This document shows positions 1 to 11,686 of a stretch of 28,710 bases of DNA, piece by piece (within the stretch, counting starts at the first letter, position 1; each line of letters opens with the position of its first letter). The notes beneath the pieces were generated by a model. The model was not told the DNA's origin and ran no database searches. It worked only from the letters and a program-made list of their open reading frames with translations. Location of the stretch: contig LWCA01000410.1 of assembly GCA_001642005.1 (NCBI GenBank), positions 1-28,710 on the forward strand, in the 5' to 3' direction. Made by a program: the position numbers and the translations under genes. Origin of the DNA: Intoshia linei (lineage: Eukaryota; Orthonectida; Rhopaluridae).

Positions 1-2
1 AC

Positions 3-659
3 CAACATAAACATAGAAGAGTCGAATGGGCTCGTAAATATATGAAGACCGATTTTTCGAAAGTTATATTCACGGATGAGTGCAGAGCGACTTTAGATGG
101 ACCGGATGGGTGGGCGAGAAGTTGGGTTTGTAAGGAGTCGGGACCGGTATACCGCCTTCGGAGGGAACAAATTGGTGTAGGTATCATATTTTGGGCGGCA
201 ATTGTAGGTGATAAGATTGTTGGACCATTTAGACACACTGCAGAAGTTAGAGTCGATAGGTTCACGTATATCCAGTTTTTAAAGGACAATTTCTTTCCAT
301 TGTATTCTCGACAGACACAAAAGTTCAAAAGGGGTCTAGTTTTGATGCAAGACCATGCACTATGTTACTTAGCTAATGATACCAAATATTTTTTAGCATC
401 AAAGCATTTCAAAAACGAAAAATTAATGGTTTGGCCGGCTTTGTCCCCTGATCTGAACTGCATTGAAAATATGGGGTCAATCATAAAAAGAGTAGTATAT
501 TCAAACAACACTCAGTATTCCAGCGCAAATGACCTGTGGTGTGCAATTGTAGATGCTCCAAAGTCCATTACCCCAGTACAAATAAAAATGTTGACCGGGT
601 CGATGGACAATAGATTTCTGAAAATCGTAGAAAACCAAGGTGACTACATCAATTACTAA
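3..659 (+). CDS. Tc1/mariner transposase, 5'-truncated by the window edge
   Basis: The reading frame is open from base 3, upstream of the first ATG at 42, and that upstream stretch (ending VEWARKYMK) is typical transposase sequence, so the true start lies outside the window. The visible part is the DDE catalytic domain of a cut-and-paste transposase that would act on the element's own inverted repeats. The first acidic residue is in FTDECRATLDGPDGW, the second in LMQDHALCY and the third in SPDLNCIEN. Thirty-seven residues separate the second and third, so this is DD37E rather than the commoner DD34E. The C-terminal part (YSSANDLW, then LTGSMDNR) is intact and ends at TAA. No frameshift is seen in the visible part. 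The N-terminal DNA-binding domain cannot be assessed. Confidence 0.95.
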   Translation, partial: QHKHRRVEWARKYMKTDFSKVIFTDECRATLDGPDGWARSWVCKESGPVYRLRREQIGVGIIFWAAIVGDKIVGPFRHTAEVRVDRFTYIQFLKDNFFPLYSRQTQKFKRGLVLMQDHALCYLANDTKYFLASKHFKNEKLMVWPALSPDLNCIENMGSIIKRVVYSNNTQYSSANDLWCAIVDAPKSITPVQIKMLTGSMDNRFLKIVENQGDYINY

Positions 660-974
660 TTAATATATTTCTTTTTTTATAGTGTTGTTTGTTTAATTAT
701 TAAACATTAAATGTTATTTTGTGATACATATTTATGTTTTTTAAGAACAATTAATAAGTTAAAGTAATTAATTGTATAACTTACCTAATAATTTGGAACG
801 GTCAAAAACCAATATATTTTAAAAACTCATCAAATAATTTTACTATTTTTCTGAAATTTCGAGGATGTTCTTTCACAAGGTCTACGAGTTAACGTAAAAA
901 AAATTGTTAAATTTTAACAGCTTTAAGGTAGTTAAATGCAAAATTTCAACACTTACCTAATAATTTGGAACGTA
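660..974 (+). mobile_element. 3' end of the Tc1/mariner element with IR/DR-type repeats
   Basis: The motif ACTTACCTAATAATTTGGAACG occurs twice as direct repeats, ending at 800 and at 972, 172 bp apart. The outer copy is followed by TA (973-974), the expected target dinucleotide. This matches the IR/DR layout of some Tc1-like transposons, where an inner and an outer transposase-binding repeat lie in each inverted repeat. The opposite end is outside the window, so pairing of the two termini could not be checked. Bases 660-777 are AT-rich with nothing else recognisable. Confidence 0.75.
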
Positions 975-2200
975 GTGTATTCTGAAAGATAGAGGGAAAT
1001 ATATCTACTAGTTACCGTAATAATATCATATTAATATTTTTTTATACATAAGATTATTGCATATTTTAAATAACTAAGCGAACTATTTTGAGTGACTAAT
1101 ATTTTGTATATACGTAATTAAATATGGTGAATCTAATAAAACTATACAAATTTTAATTATATAATTATTTTTAAAAAAAGGCAACATTTACCTAATCATA
1201 GGTTGTCTAAATAATTTAAGGGATATTTTTTTAATTTATTGGACAGAAAGTGTGTATGTATTAAAAATAAAGTAAAAACTATCCAATCCTAAAAATTGTC
1301 ATAAATAGCATAAATTTTAGAAAAAATAAAATTATTAAAACTTATTTTGAATTTATAATTATTTATTATTATCTTATGAATTATATAAATTTTTCCCCAT
1401 ATTTCTTTATTGAAAATGTGTAGACGTTCACTGCACATTTTATTTGAAATTGTAAAATCAATATTTACACTTTCAATTTTTACTTTAAACGAAATATTTA
1501 AAAAATATTGGTTGGTAATATATTAAAAATTATTTTTTGCGGGAATTCGTAGATTTCTGGGGTTGCAATTTTGTATTTATATCAACTATAATAAGCTCTA
1601 TCAGATAAATATAATTTTTAATTTTCGGACCATTAATTATTTCACATTTTTTGTTTTAATAAAATATTTCAAAAAAAAATATGTGAGTACTAAAATGCTT
1701 TTTTGACTGTGAATGCGTCATATTCTCATTGAAATTTTTTATAGGTATTCACAGGATACAACTGTACCATCTGTAATTTTTTTAAATTTTAGGGCTTTTT
1801 CCACTAAAAAAAAGGGTAATTTGGGGTTTTGGCCCTGAAGATATATTATTTTTAAATTTAAATGTATGATAACATTTATGATTTTAAAAAAAAGGACAGT
1901 TGGAGTTTTTGATCCGTAAGATGTAAGTTTGGGAGGTTAAAATTTTTTTTGCTAACCCACTCGAAAAAAACTGTCATTGAAATATGGACTTTATAAAATT
2001 TTAAGATTGCCAGTTATTAAAATAAACGATAACACACACATACACTGACAAACAAAGCATATTATATAAGTAAAGATGGTCATTCATTTGAAAGTGAATT
2101 AACTTTATATATTAGTCTATTTTTATATAACTACAGAAATGACAGTTAATAATATTAATATTTAAATATTAATGAATCCTACAATTATAATAATAATATT
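975..2200 (-). repeat. Nested repeats: R1 interrupted by an R2 copy
   Basis: On the minus strand, 2190-2085 matches the R1 repeat around 17745-17850 (core ATTAATATTTAAATATTAAT, then a segment ending GAATGACCAT), and 1200-1010 matches R1 around 18133-18335. Between them lies an R2 copy running from about 2083 (CTTTACTTATATAATATGC) to about 1430. The simplest reading is R2 inserted into R1, with the Tc1 element at 974 beside or in the same R1 copy. No coding exon is recognisable, although the missing downstream part of the receptor gene to the right could be spliced across this region. Confidence 0.65.
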
Positions 2201-2609
2201 ATAATATCAATATATTAATGAACAACTACAAGATAAATTTTGTAAAAGTTTTCCAGGAAGGTGTAAAAATTATAATTTACATTTGCATATTATCTTATTT
2301 TTAAACAGAATTTTTTTTATTATTTTTTAACAATATGGATTGTTTTATTGATGTTGAAAAATCTTGACTCTCTCACTTACATATATTAACATATACATAA
2401 ATCACTTACAATAGTTTCATTACTGAAGATGCACTATATGCACTTTCTCAGAGTGAAATTTATCTTATTTTCGGTGCCATAAAAACTTGAATTTTTTAAA
2501 TTTCTGGGATCGTCAGTTTTCCAAATAAATGGTTACAATAATTACTATAATCATTGATTATAGAAATTTTTACTTTTACTTATTATTAATTATAGATATT
2601 TAAACATAC

Positions 2610-5262
2610 CAACATTTATAAATACAGATTTTTCAAAAAATGAATCATTAGTTGAAATTTTCATGGATGAACTTGCATAATGATTAAAATTATCAGCAGT
2701 TAATATCACAAAATTTTCATTTAGTTCGTTTAAATGCTCAAATAGTATATTGTAATAATAGTCTTCCAGAAATGCCACAATGACCCGTGATTTACTCGAA
2801 TCTTTTAAAATATTGACATAATTTTTAATTGATAAGGTTGCATTGTCAGATAGAGATATTCCATGAATAAAATCTCGGCATAAACCGGCTAAGAATCAAT
2901 AATAAATTTTTAATTTCATTATATAATGCAGGGTTTCACAACCTAATATAAACTATCCAATAGTGAAAATACTTGGAAACCAGAATTCCAACGTACATGA
3001 ATTGTATATGATAAGTAAGTCAAGTTTTTACTAGTGCGCGTCACATAATTAGCATAAAATATTTTTTTTAAATGTAAAATCAATATTTACATTTTCAATT
3101 TTTATTTTAATCAAAATATTTGAAAAATATTTGTTGATAATATATAATAAAAAATTATTTTTCGTCGGGAATGCGTAGATTTCTCGGGTTGAACTTTTGT
3201 ATTTATATCAACTGGAATAAGCTCTATCAGAAGAATATTTTTTTTAATTTTCGGACCATTAATTATTTAACATTTTTTGTTTTAATAAAATATTTCGAAA
3301 AAAAATATATGAGTACTAAAATGCTTTTTTGACTGTGAAATCGTCACTTATTTGGATTAAAATTTTTTGAAATTCTAGGGCTGTTTTCATTAAAAAAAGA
3401 AGGGTAATTTGGGGTTTTGGCTCCTGAAGATATTTTTTTTAAATTTAAATTTATGATAATGTTTATGATTTTAAAATCCGTATCAGCGTTTTTAAATTCT
3501 CCAATTTGTCTGATTTTCAAAAAGAAGGACAATTGGGGTAAAAGTGATTTTTCTATAGACCTTGAAATGGTATTTTTTATTAAAACGGTAATAATATGTA
3601 AATATTCAAATTTGTATTATTAAATTTTATTACTAGTCTGTAAAAGTATTAAATTTGTCATTTTTTTCAGATAAATATATCGTCGGTCGTCTAAGATTTC
3701 AGAGTCTGAAATTCAGACTAAATCGCAAGACCTGTCAACATTTAGAATAAAATTACAATTAAATAAAATTTTGAATATAAGTTTTGGTAAACATTTAGAA
3801 TCAAATTAAAATATTATTTTATTTTTGTAAACTACATTATTATCTAAAAAATCATACCTTTATCCCACCATTAATAAAATGTACTAATATATATTTTTAT
3901 TTTATTTTTAAATATAACATTTTTGCGGGTAATAAAAACCAGCAAATCGACCACCTTTGATAATGATAACACAAAGGTTGTGAACATCTGATTTAAATTA
4001 TAAATTTTGAATATTAAATATACAGTATTTAGTTTTGGCGGCAGTAGTAATAAACACTTTGAAATTAGAAGAAGCATATCTTGAAGTTGAATAGAGAAGC
4101 GAGTAATATTTTAAATTTAAATCATTCATTGTTTCAAGTATGGCTTTAATGTGATACTTGTCTATCGGAACAGAAGTGTATCTAAAATTAAATTTTATTA
4201 AAGTTTATTTAAATTTAGACCAGCGGTTCCCAAAATACTTCACAATTTTTGCCCGCACACTTGCAAAAACAAACATTTGGTACCCCTATACTAATTTTGA
4301 TTCGTTGTAACCATGATATCGCTGCATTAGAATAATTAAATTAAAAAATTTTAAATAAATAGTTCACCACTACCTTTAAAACTCTATTACACCAAAAACT
4401 GATATGTATCTGAAAAATCGTTAATCATTAAACTATCACATGAGTTTAATAATATTTTTGTGCTATAAGTGCTCCACATGGACTACATTGAGATGATTTT
4501 AAATAGGATTTCTTCAATTAAATATTTAGCTTTAATGGTTCATAAATGTAAATAAAAAATATTAAATGTACGATCTGGGTCTATCTTTATTGATAAATTG
4601 AGTCATTGTCGCACCAATCGAGAAAAAATCAAAATCGCTATTTTTTGAGCTAAACACTAATCCAATATTCGCAGCAAATTCGCTAAAGAATAAAATTTAA
4701 AGAAATGTAACAAGCAATGACTATTTGACATTATGAATAATGCATAATTACATACCTGTCTTCACCACCAATAACACCTATTGTTTTAACAACAGTCAAA
4801 TCACACCGTTCAAAATGGATTGCATTCAATATTGCTGTCGTAGCATTATTCTTAAAAAATATTCATCATATTTAAGCAAAATCGTACCTGATGGTTCAAA
4901 TATAAAGGATTGATAGCATCATATCCTTCTAATGCCAATTCCATTGCAGCAATGATCATGAATCTTCGAACAGTTTTAAAATCATTAGCTAATGACGCAT
5001 CTTTAGGAAATAAACTCCACAGATAATGACGAAAAATGGTCGCACCACCATTATGACTCTTATAATTTTTGTCAGTTGAAACATTTAATGGTGACAAATC
5101 TGTATGAAATGCAATCCATTTTTTTGAATCTAAAAATTTTAATTTTTAAAACTTTTTTGTAAATTCATTACTTCTTGTACCATAAATCCAATCACAACTA
5201 TCACTTGCTTCAAGATTGCGAAAAAATAAAATGCATGAAATGTACACTAGAAAAAAAAACAT
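2610..5262 (-). CDS. Class C GPCR (mGluR-like) extracellular ligand-binding domain, partial gene
   Basis: Minus-strand exons: 5262-5172, 5129-4888, 4850-4756, 4682-4572, 4181-4024, 2888-2610. Introns are 42, 37, 73, 390 and 1135 nt, all GT-AG, and all joins keep frame, giving 325 codons plus one base. The protein starts with a hydrophobic signal peptide (MFFFLVYISCILFF, then a Cys). It continues as a Venus-flytrap (ANF-receptor) fold: a lobe-1 segment (LNAIHFERCDL, then KTIGVIGGEDS), the hinge-side segment FFSIGATMTQ, VPIDKYHIKAILETM, YSTSRYA, the SGLC segment, VIVAFLEDYY and VILTADNF. These follow the order seen in metabotropic glutamate receptors. Thr in GATM, Tyr in SRYA and Asp298 in TADN fall where mGluR ligand contacts lie, but the GSSSS-type serine run is replaced by GGEDS, so the ligand may not be glutamate. 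The cysteine-rich and 7TM regions are not seen; the last donor (GTATGT after 2610) implies more exons to the left. Confidence 0.8.
3060..3545 (-). repeat. R2 repeat copy 2, internal part
   Basis: Lies inside the 1135-nt intron of the receptor gene. It shares with the copy at 1430-2083 the segments ending GTAATTTGGGGTTTTGG, TTTTCGGACCATTAATTATT and CTGGAATAAGCTCTATCAGA. It lacks the ACTTATATAATATGC terminus, so it is truncated. Reading frames called here (for example 3344-3532 and 3417-3623) are chance frames in the repeat. Confidence 0.7.
4221..4290 (+). mobile_element. Solo hAT-type terminus
   Basis: CAGCGGTTCCCAAAA resembles the left termini of the hAT MITEs further right (CAGTGGTTCCCAAAA at 15749). 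It lies in the 390-nt intron of the receptor gene, preceded by ATTTAGAC. No matching inverted end or repeated ATTTAGAC was found downstream, so the other end is lost or degraded. Confidence 0.4.
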
Positions 5263-5805
5263 TTTAGTTGTGCGCGCTGTGTCAATATTTGCATTATTTT
5301 AATCTGTGCATTGTACAATTTAAGTGTATACTAAACGGTACTAAATTTATGAATAATTTTATTTGTCATAAATAGAGTTTATAACTCGTTTATAGCAAGC
5401 TAATTTTGTATATGAGGTTTAAAATATTTTTAAATCAAAAAAATACTGTACATTCAAATAAATCTTATGAGATTAAGTTTATTTAACTTTTTTTAAGAAT
5501 TCAATATAGGGGTGTGATACGGAAAAAGGAAATAATATAAATTATATTTAAATATTATTTTGATATTTTTATTTTTTGTATGTATTTATGAAGATTGTTT
5601 TTTTACTAAACAACACAAGTAATTTCAGATTATTTTTTTAACCAAACCTTTAAGGGGAGAGTTTTTTAAAATTTTGTTTACCGAGCATATGATATGTATA
5701 ATTTTTATATTATGAAAATTGAGTGTTATTTACCCTAAATCTTTTGATATATTTATAACATTTGACAGCAAATATGTATTATTCGTATAACTGCTATATA
5801 GTATC
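5263..5805. other. Intergenic, AT-rich, nothing recognised
   Basis: This is the upstream flank of the receptor gene, which reads leftward from 5262. It contains a short GC-rich spot (TGTGCGCGC, 5270-5278) near the presumed promoter and otherwise AT-rich sequence without coding signal. Confidence 0.5.
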
Positions 5806-6510
5806 ATCCTTACTTATATAATATGCTATGCGATATTTGTTTGTGTGTATGTGTGTGTTACCGTTTATTTCAATAACTACCAGTCTTAGATTTTTATAAA
5901 GTCCACATTTCAATTACAGGTTTTTCCGGGGGTGTTAGCAAAATCAATTTCAACCTCCCAAACTCACATTTTACTGGTGAAAAATCCCAATTATACTTTT
6001 TTTTGAAAGTCAAACGAGTTGGAGAATTCAAAAAACGATATACGCTAATACGGATTTTAAAACCATAAACATGATCATAAATTTATATTTAAAAAAATAT
6101 ATCTTCAGTGCCAAAACCCCAAATTACCCTTTTTTAATGATAACAGCCCTAGAATTTAAAAAAATACACGTGGTACAGTTGTATCCTGTTAACACACACA
6201 CAAAAAATTTTAATCTAAATAAGTGACGCCTTTACGGTCAAAAAAGCATTTTAGTATTCATATATTTTTTTCGAAATATTTAATGCATTAACAAAAAATT
6301 TGAAATAATTAACTGTCCTAAAATTAAAAAAAAAAATTATTCTGATAGAGCTTATTCCAGTTGATATAACTACAAAATTTCAACACCAGAAATCTACGCA
6401 TTCCCTTTGAAAAATAATTTTTAATATATTATCAACCAAATTTTTCAAATATTTCGAATTAAAATAAAAATGAAAATGCAAATTAATTATTATGATCCTA
6501 CAATTTCAAA
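5806..6510 (+). repeat. R2 repeat copy 3, near full length
   Basis: Begins at TCCTTACTTATATAATATGC, followed by a GT-rich stretch, then TTTATTTCAATAACTA, CCACATTTCAATTACAG, AACGAGTTGGAGAATT, CCAAAACCCCAAATTACCC, GCTTATTCCAGTTGATAT, AAATCTACGCATTC and TCAACCAAATTTTTCAAAT. The same blocks recur in the same order in the copies at 1430-2083 (reverse) and 25318-26135. No long open frame and no clear terminal inverted repeats are seen, so the family is non-autonomous and unclassified. Bases 6511-7013 after it are AT-rich with no recognised feature. Confidence 0.75.
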
Positions 6511-7013
6511 AAAAATGTGATTTTCAATTATAATAGCCCTAGTATTCAGAATTATTCAATGTTCAAAATGAAAAATGCTCAAATTAAAAGCTGTCAATTC
6601 TATAGTACAAGTAAGCGATGTACTGTAAGTACTGTACTTAGTATAAAAAATACACACTTGATCAATTTTCTCAAACTCATATCTAAAAAGATGTATTGAT
6701 ATTAATGACTCTTGTATTCGTGTTGAATTTTCAGTATAAAGAATAGTACTTCAGTCTTAATCATATCCAGTTGATAGTATCTACTTGTATGTTTATAATT
6801 TATCATTGCAAACTAATTGATTTGAATTAAATTATAGAATTTGTAAACATTGTTCCATATAATTGTTTCGTCGATACACCAGATATAAATTAGTGTACCT
6901 TAGACAAAAGCTATTGAAGCAAATCAATTAAATTGCAACTTTTGTTTTGAATTCATTTAGTTTAAAAAGTTTTGAATTTTATCTAAAAACTAAATGTTTA
7001 TTAAGACATAATA

Positions 7014-10000
7014 ATGTATTTTATTGATTCACAATATGGCTATGTTAAATATTCAAGCTCCATCGAATTGTTTATCTATCAAAATATAATTAGTCGTAAT
7101 TCGTTAATTAAAGGAGGATTTCTAATTGTTGTACTAATTTCTTTATACATTACTTCTGTTATTGTCATCATTTCTAAAAATTACTTTGTGCCAACCATTG
7201 TCAAGTTATGCAAAGGTATTTTATTTTATTAAATACTTAGGTATTTTTTGTATCATTTTTTATTCTTTTAGTTTACAACATACGCGACGATTTTGCGGGG
7301 GTAACCTTTATGGCTGTTGCCTCGTCTCTTCCACAGCTAGTAGCCACAGTTGTCGGTAAGTCATTAACCTACTAATTATATTTTTATTAATTTCATCCTT
7401 TAAGGTGTAGTTGTCACTGAGGATGATATTGGAGTTGGAACAGTGATAGGATCAATGTTTGTAAATACTTTCATTTCAATTGGTATATGTGCAATTATTG
7501 CCTCCAATGTAATTTTATTATCATGATTTTATTGATTTGATCCATATTTAGTGTTGAAATTTATTGTCTCATAATGAAACTAATCTATTTATTTTTTTTA
7601 ATCGGTTAATGACTTCAAGATTTTTGACCGACTGATTATGTCACATATTTTTTTGCATCGTATTTGAATATTTTTTTCTACACTATTATGTTCCGTATTA
7701 ATATTATATTAGTTACGTGTTATAAGTTATAAGTTACGTAAATAAAACGAAAGTTCATATTTGATATAATTTCATTGTCAAATTTCAAGTCTCTATAATC
7801 GAATAAGAATTTTCCTTAAAATTTTCTACTAATTTTTTCCTACGCCTATTTTGGACACACTGATCAATTCGAGCCGTTACCAGGCTTTTCACGAGTTTGC
7901 AAAATTTTTTAAATTCGAACGTACCAGATGTATCATGTTTTTATATATACGGCTTTGTGGTCGGAATAATATAAAGGCTAATTCCTAGTTAACGGAATAA
8001 TTGGTTTTGAAAAACATTCTCGTTAATGGAATTTTTTATAAATAATGATAAATTAAAGCAGTGATTTCTGATTGAAGTCCAAAATTATATGCCTGGGGCC
8101 CGTGAGATTAAAATAAAATATAGAAAAATTTTTATCAAATTTTTTTTATTTTTATTGGAGAATTTTTAATATATATTACAGAGTTTCTAGATTTTGATTA
8201 TCTCAAATCCTTGACGACCGCTACTTTATTATTTCAAAAATCCCTCTTTTATCTACTATTATAAAATTTAATAAAAAATACCATTTCTACCCTTCAGAGA
8301 AAAATTTACTTTTACCGATATTTCTTTGAAAACACCAATTTTACGAAACCTTGTGAAAAAAATCCACTTAATCAAATCACAAAATAAAAAATCCAAATTT
8401 ACCAAACCTAAAGGGAAAAATACCATTTTTCCATTATTTTTTTGAAAATTATGATTTTACCAAATCTTATGACAAAACCCTCTTATTCCAATTCCAAAAT
8501 AAAATTTCAATATTACAAATGCTTAAGGGAATATCCTTTTTTTTAACATTATTTTGAAAAATCCGATTGTACTGAATCTTATGAGCAACAACTTTCCAAT
8601 CCATAAATCAAATTAAAAAAATTCTTTTTTTCCAATATTTTTTTTGGAAAACATGATTTTACTAAATTCTATGATGAAAAAATTAAAAGTTTTGAATCAA
8701 GAATACAATTAATGACACTTTTATATTCTTCTAGGGATAATTATTAAAAATTAAATGAAAAATTAAAATTTTTTTTTTGTACTTTGCACAAAAATTTTAA
8801 AAAAGGTCACAAAATGGTCAGAGGGTTACATATTGAAAATATATTATATACAACTATATATATGTATGTAGTTCATTTTATGATTGAGTTTTAGATGAAT
8901 CCAAAAATGAACAAAAATGCAAGCATCAGAGATGCTATTCTATTTTTGATATCTTCAATTGCTTTTTTTATAATATTGTACGATGGAATTATTAGATGGT
9001 ATATATTATATTATATACGTTATACATATACAGATGTACATTATAAATGATAAGTTATCAATGATAATTATCATTTATCATTTACATTAGTCAGTATAAT
9101 TACAAAATTGAGTCTATGATGGCAGGGAATAGAAAATATTTATAATAACGATAATAATATATTAATAGTAAGTAAAAAACACAAGTTAAGGTGGATTTTT
9201 AATTGAATATTATCAATGAGTTTAGAATCTTAAAAACTACCATTATATTTACCCCTCTCTCAATATTATATATTATGTATAATTTTAATAATGTTTAAAA
9301 AGCATCCATTTATTAAAATAAAAATTTAGGTTTGAAGCTGCTATACTTGTTTTAATTTACATTATGTATATATTAATAGTGATATTTTGGAATAAAATTT
9401 TAAAATTTTTTAAAAAAATTATACCCTCTGATAGTTACAGTGAAAATATACAGCTCATCAATAATAACAAATCAACATCAACAATAACAAGTAATATTAT
9501 TTTTTCTTCATATTTAAAAAATGGTTAAACGATGCTTTAATCGAAATCACATACCACTCAAAAACTGAATTTTCACAATTTACCGTATAAGGTACTTTTT
9601 ATTGTAATTTATTTTTATTTGGATTGTTTCAGTTAATAAAAATCTTTTCGACGTTAAAAATGTAGTGATACCATTACATTATTGAATCAATTAAAAGCAA
9701 TAATTTACAATTTTATTTTTATTCTGTTGTCAATACAGGTAACGACACAACGGAAAATTTGGAATCACCCACAGACAACCGTAAGCTTTCCAAAATATCA
9801 AAACTAATTAAATTACTGGAATATGTAACATTTCCGATTACCGGGTGTTTTAAATGCCTCAAACTAAATATAAAAATAAATGAAAAAAGTGAAAAAAAAG
9901 AAACGAGTCTAAACCAAAAAAATGGAAAAAAAATGTTTTGGATGACTGCATTATTCTGTATATTTTTCTCAATTATACTAATTGGTATATCCAGTTACAT

Positions 10001-10489
10001 TCTCATAATATGTGTAACAATTTGCAGTAATTAAAAATGTAACATTTTTTTATGAAAATTTAGGTAACCTAACAAATATTCCAACCAGTATAATTGGAAT
10101 GACCATTATATCAATTGCTTCAAGTTTACCCGATTTAATTAACTCTATAGAAGCTTCGAATGAAGGTTAAAAAAGTTTATTTTTTTAATTTTTTCATATT
10201 AGGTCACATTCAAATGTCATTTAGTAACAGCTTGAGTAGTAATACTTTTGATATCTTGTTTTCTTTGGGATTGCCTTGGTTTATGAGTTCATTACTACAT
10301 TCAGAAATTAAAATTACTGAAAATTTGACCTTCCCTTGCTCAATACTAATACTTGCTGCATTATTCATTTTAATGTCTTTATTTATAAAAAACATTGTAC
10401 TCACAAAAAAATTTGGAATCATGTGTATTATATTGTATGTGTTTATTCAAATAATTTGCATTGTTTATTTGAGTATAATGCAAAATTAA
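7014..10489 (+). CDS. SLC24: K+-dependent Na+/Ca2+ exchanger (NCKX/SLC24 type)
   Basis: Exons 7014-7215, 7272-7355, 7405-7508, 8895-8998, 9330-9490, 9739-10026, 10064-10165 and 10203-10489 join in frame to 443 aa. Introns are 56, 49, 1386, 331, 248, 37 and 37 nt. An in-frame TAA lies just upstream of the ATG. By family, the product is a plasma-membrane or organellar exchanger extruding Ca2+ and K+ against Na+. The alpha-1 repeat spans about residues 74-128 (DDFAGVTFMAVASSLPQL, then GVGTVIGSMFVN); the alpha-2 repeat spans about 320-372 (GMTIISIASSLPDLINS, then SSNTFDILFSLGLPW). Hydrophobic helices precede and follow each repeat. A short, Lys- and Asn-rich loop (about 190-280) separates the halves, making the protein shorter than most NCKX. 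Asp338 and Asp365 match the conserved alpha-2 aspartates, but the alpha-1 Glu is Gln89, so transport may be altered. AATAAA at 10548 is a plausible poly(A) signal. Confidence 0.9.
8270..8690 (+). repeat. Degenerate tandem repeat, about 4 units of 90-116 bp
   Basis: Inside NCKX intron 3. A marker of the form GAAAAnnnnGATTTTACnAAATCTTATG recurs at 8328, 8444, 8556 and 8647 with substitutions, giving spacings of 116, 112 and 91 bp. Each unit also contains a block like AAAATCCAAATTTACCAAA and a T-rich tract. The units have drifted strongly, so this is an old tandem array. Confidence 0.55.
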
Positions 10490-11686
10490 ATTTTATTTTA
10501 CATTTTTTAAATACTTTATTATAGTTTACATTAAAAAGATGTTTCTAAATAAAAATAAAAAAATAATTGAATAAAACATTATGTGTGTGTTTCCGTTATT
10601 TAAAAAATTAAATTCCTAGAATTTAAAAAACACAAATAATTATTAATTTTTGCCAGAGATTGCTGAATCATCAATTTTATTGTCAGAAATTTGCTTTTTC
10701 AGTTCAAGAACATAAATCACCTTTTTATTATTCTACGTTATATAAATTATGACTAAAAAAATTCAATAAAAATTTTTCTATCGTCAGAAATTTACATTTT
10801 CCGACTCAAAAACGCAACTAAAATTTTCGAGTTTATTGAATATTTCATTAAATTGAAAATTTAGAATCGTACATATTTTTGGTACACTATTTTACTGAGA
10901 ATTGAAATATCTAAAAAATATGGTTTCAAAGTCGCAAATTTACCTCTTTGTTTTTTCAATTATCAAATCTGTCTCCTAAGATCATTTTACATTTAAGATC
11001 AGAAGTTGTATTATTTTAACCGGGAACGTCGTATACTGGACAATGTGAAATGGTAATTTCCTACATAATAACTTGGTCCATTATTCAATTGACAAAAATC
11101 TAATATTTACCTGATATCATGTACTATTTTAAACGTAGTTTATCCCAATCTATCTTTAAAATATGTGTTTATTATCATAATAATTATGTCATTGGAATTT
11201 AATATCTGATAATTGCAGCTATTTGTAATTTCCAGTCAAATTTTTTCGTTTAGTCAGAAATACTACCAAACTGTAAACATTATAATTTTTTATTGCTTCA
11301 ACACTGAAAAAAATTAATTTTATAAATGGACAGTAAATATGAACATTATAAATTTATGAATTAAATTTTTAATAAAAATATCATTGATAAGGCTGAAAGT
11401 CAAATTGCACTCCATGAACCGTCTGTATAAATTAGATTGTATCAACTATTGCGCCTGTAGTACTGCTGGCTACTTAAATTTATTGTTAGACGGTAATATC
11501 AATGTATATCCAATAAAATATATAATTTGGATTAGACGTAGACTAAAGACTAAACTCAGTTTAAATTATTTCAGTTATTTGTTAAAAATAACCACAAAAC
11601 AAATTGCATGATGGTTGAATAGAGTTGAAATGTTATACATTTTAATTGGTAGTTACTAAAAAATTAACATTATTATTTGGATTAAA
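10490..11686. other. Intergenic between NCKX and Smad genes
   Basis: Holds the NCKX 3' UTR (AATAAA at 10548-10553) and, on the right, the presumed Smad promoter. The sequence is AT-rich without a recognised repeat. A frame at 11384-11611 shows no family similarity and no clear splice link to the Smad, so it is not called. Confidence 0.5.

Noticed and set aside
3344-3623. Opposing small frames
   Set aside because: They lie in repeat R2 and are not conserved between its copies.
5806-6510. R2 as a Helitron
   Set aside because: The start is reminiscent, but no CTRR 3' end, hairpin or A/T insertion site could be shown.
9030-9100. AT-rich palindromes (ATGATAATTATCAT) as a regulatory RNA or origin
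   Set aside because: Such palindromes are expected by chance in sequence this AT-rich, and they lie in an NCKX intron.
10210-10524. Frames on both strands over the last NCKX exon
   Set aside because: Shadows of the exchanger exon, which has the conserved alpha-2 motif.
11384-11611. 75-codon frame upstream of the Smad
   Set aside because: No family features. The Smad ATG at 11687 begins a normal MH1 N-terminus and no splice link was found.
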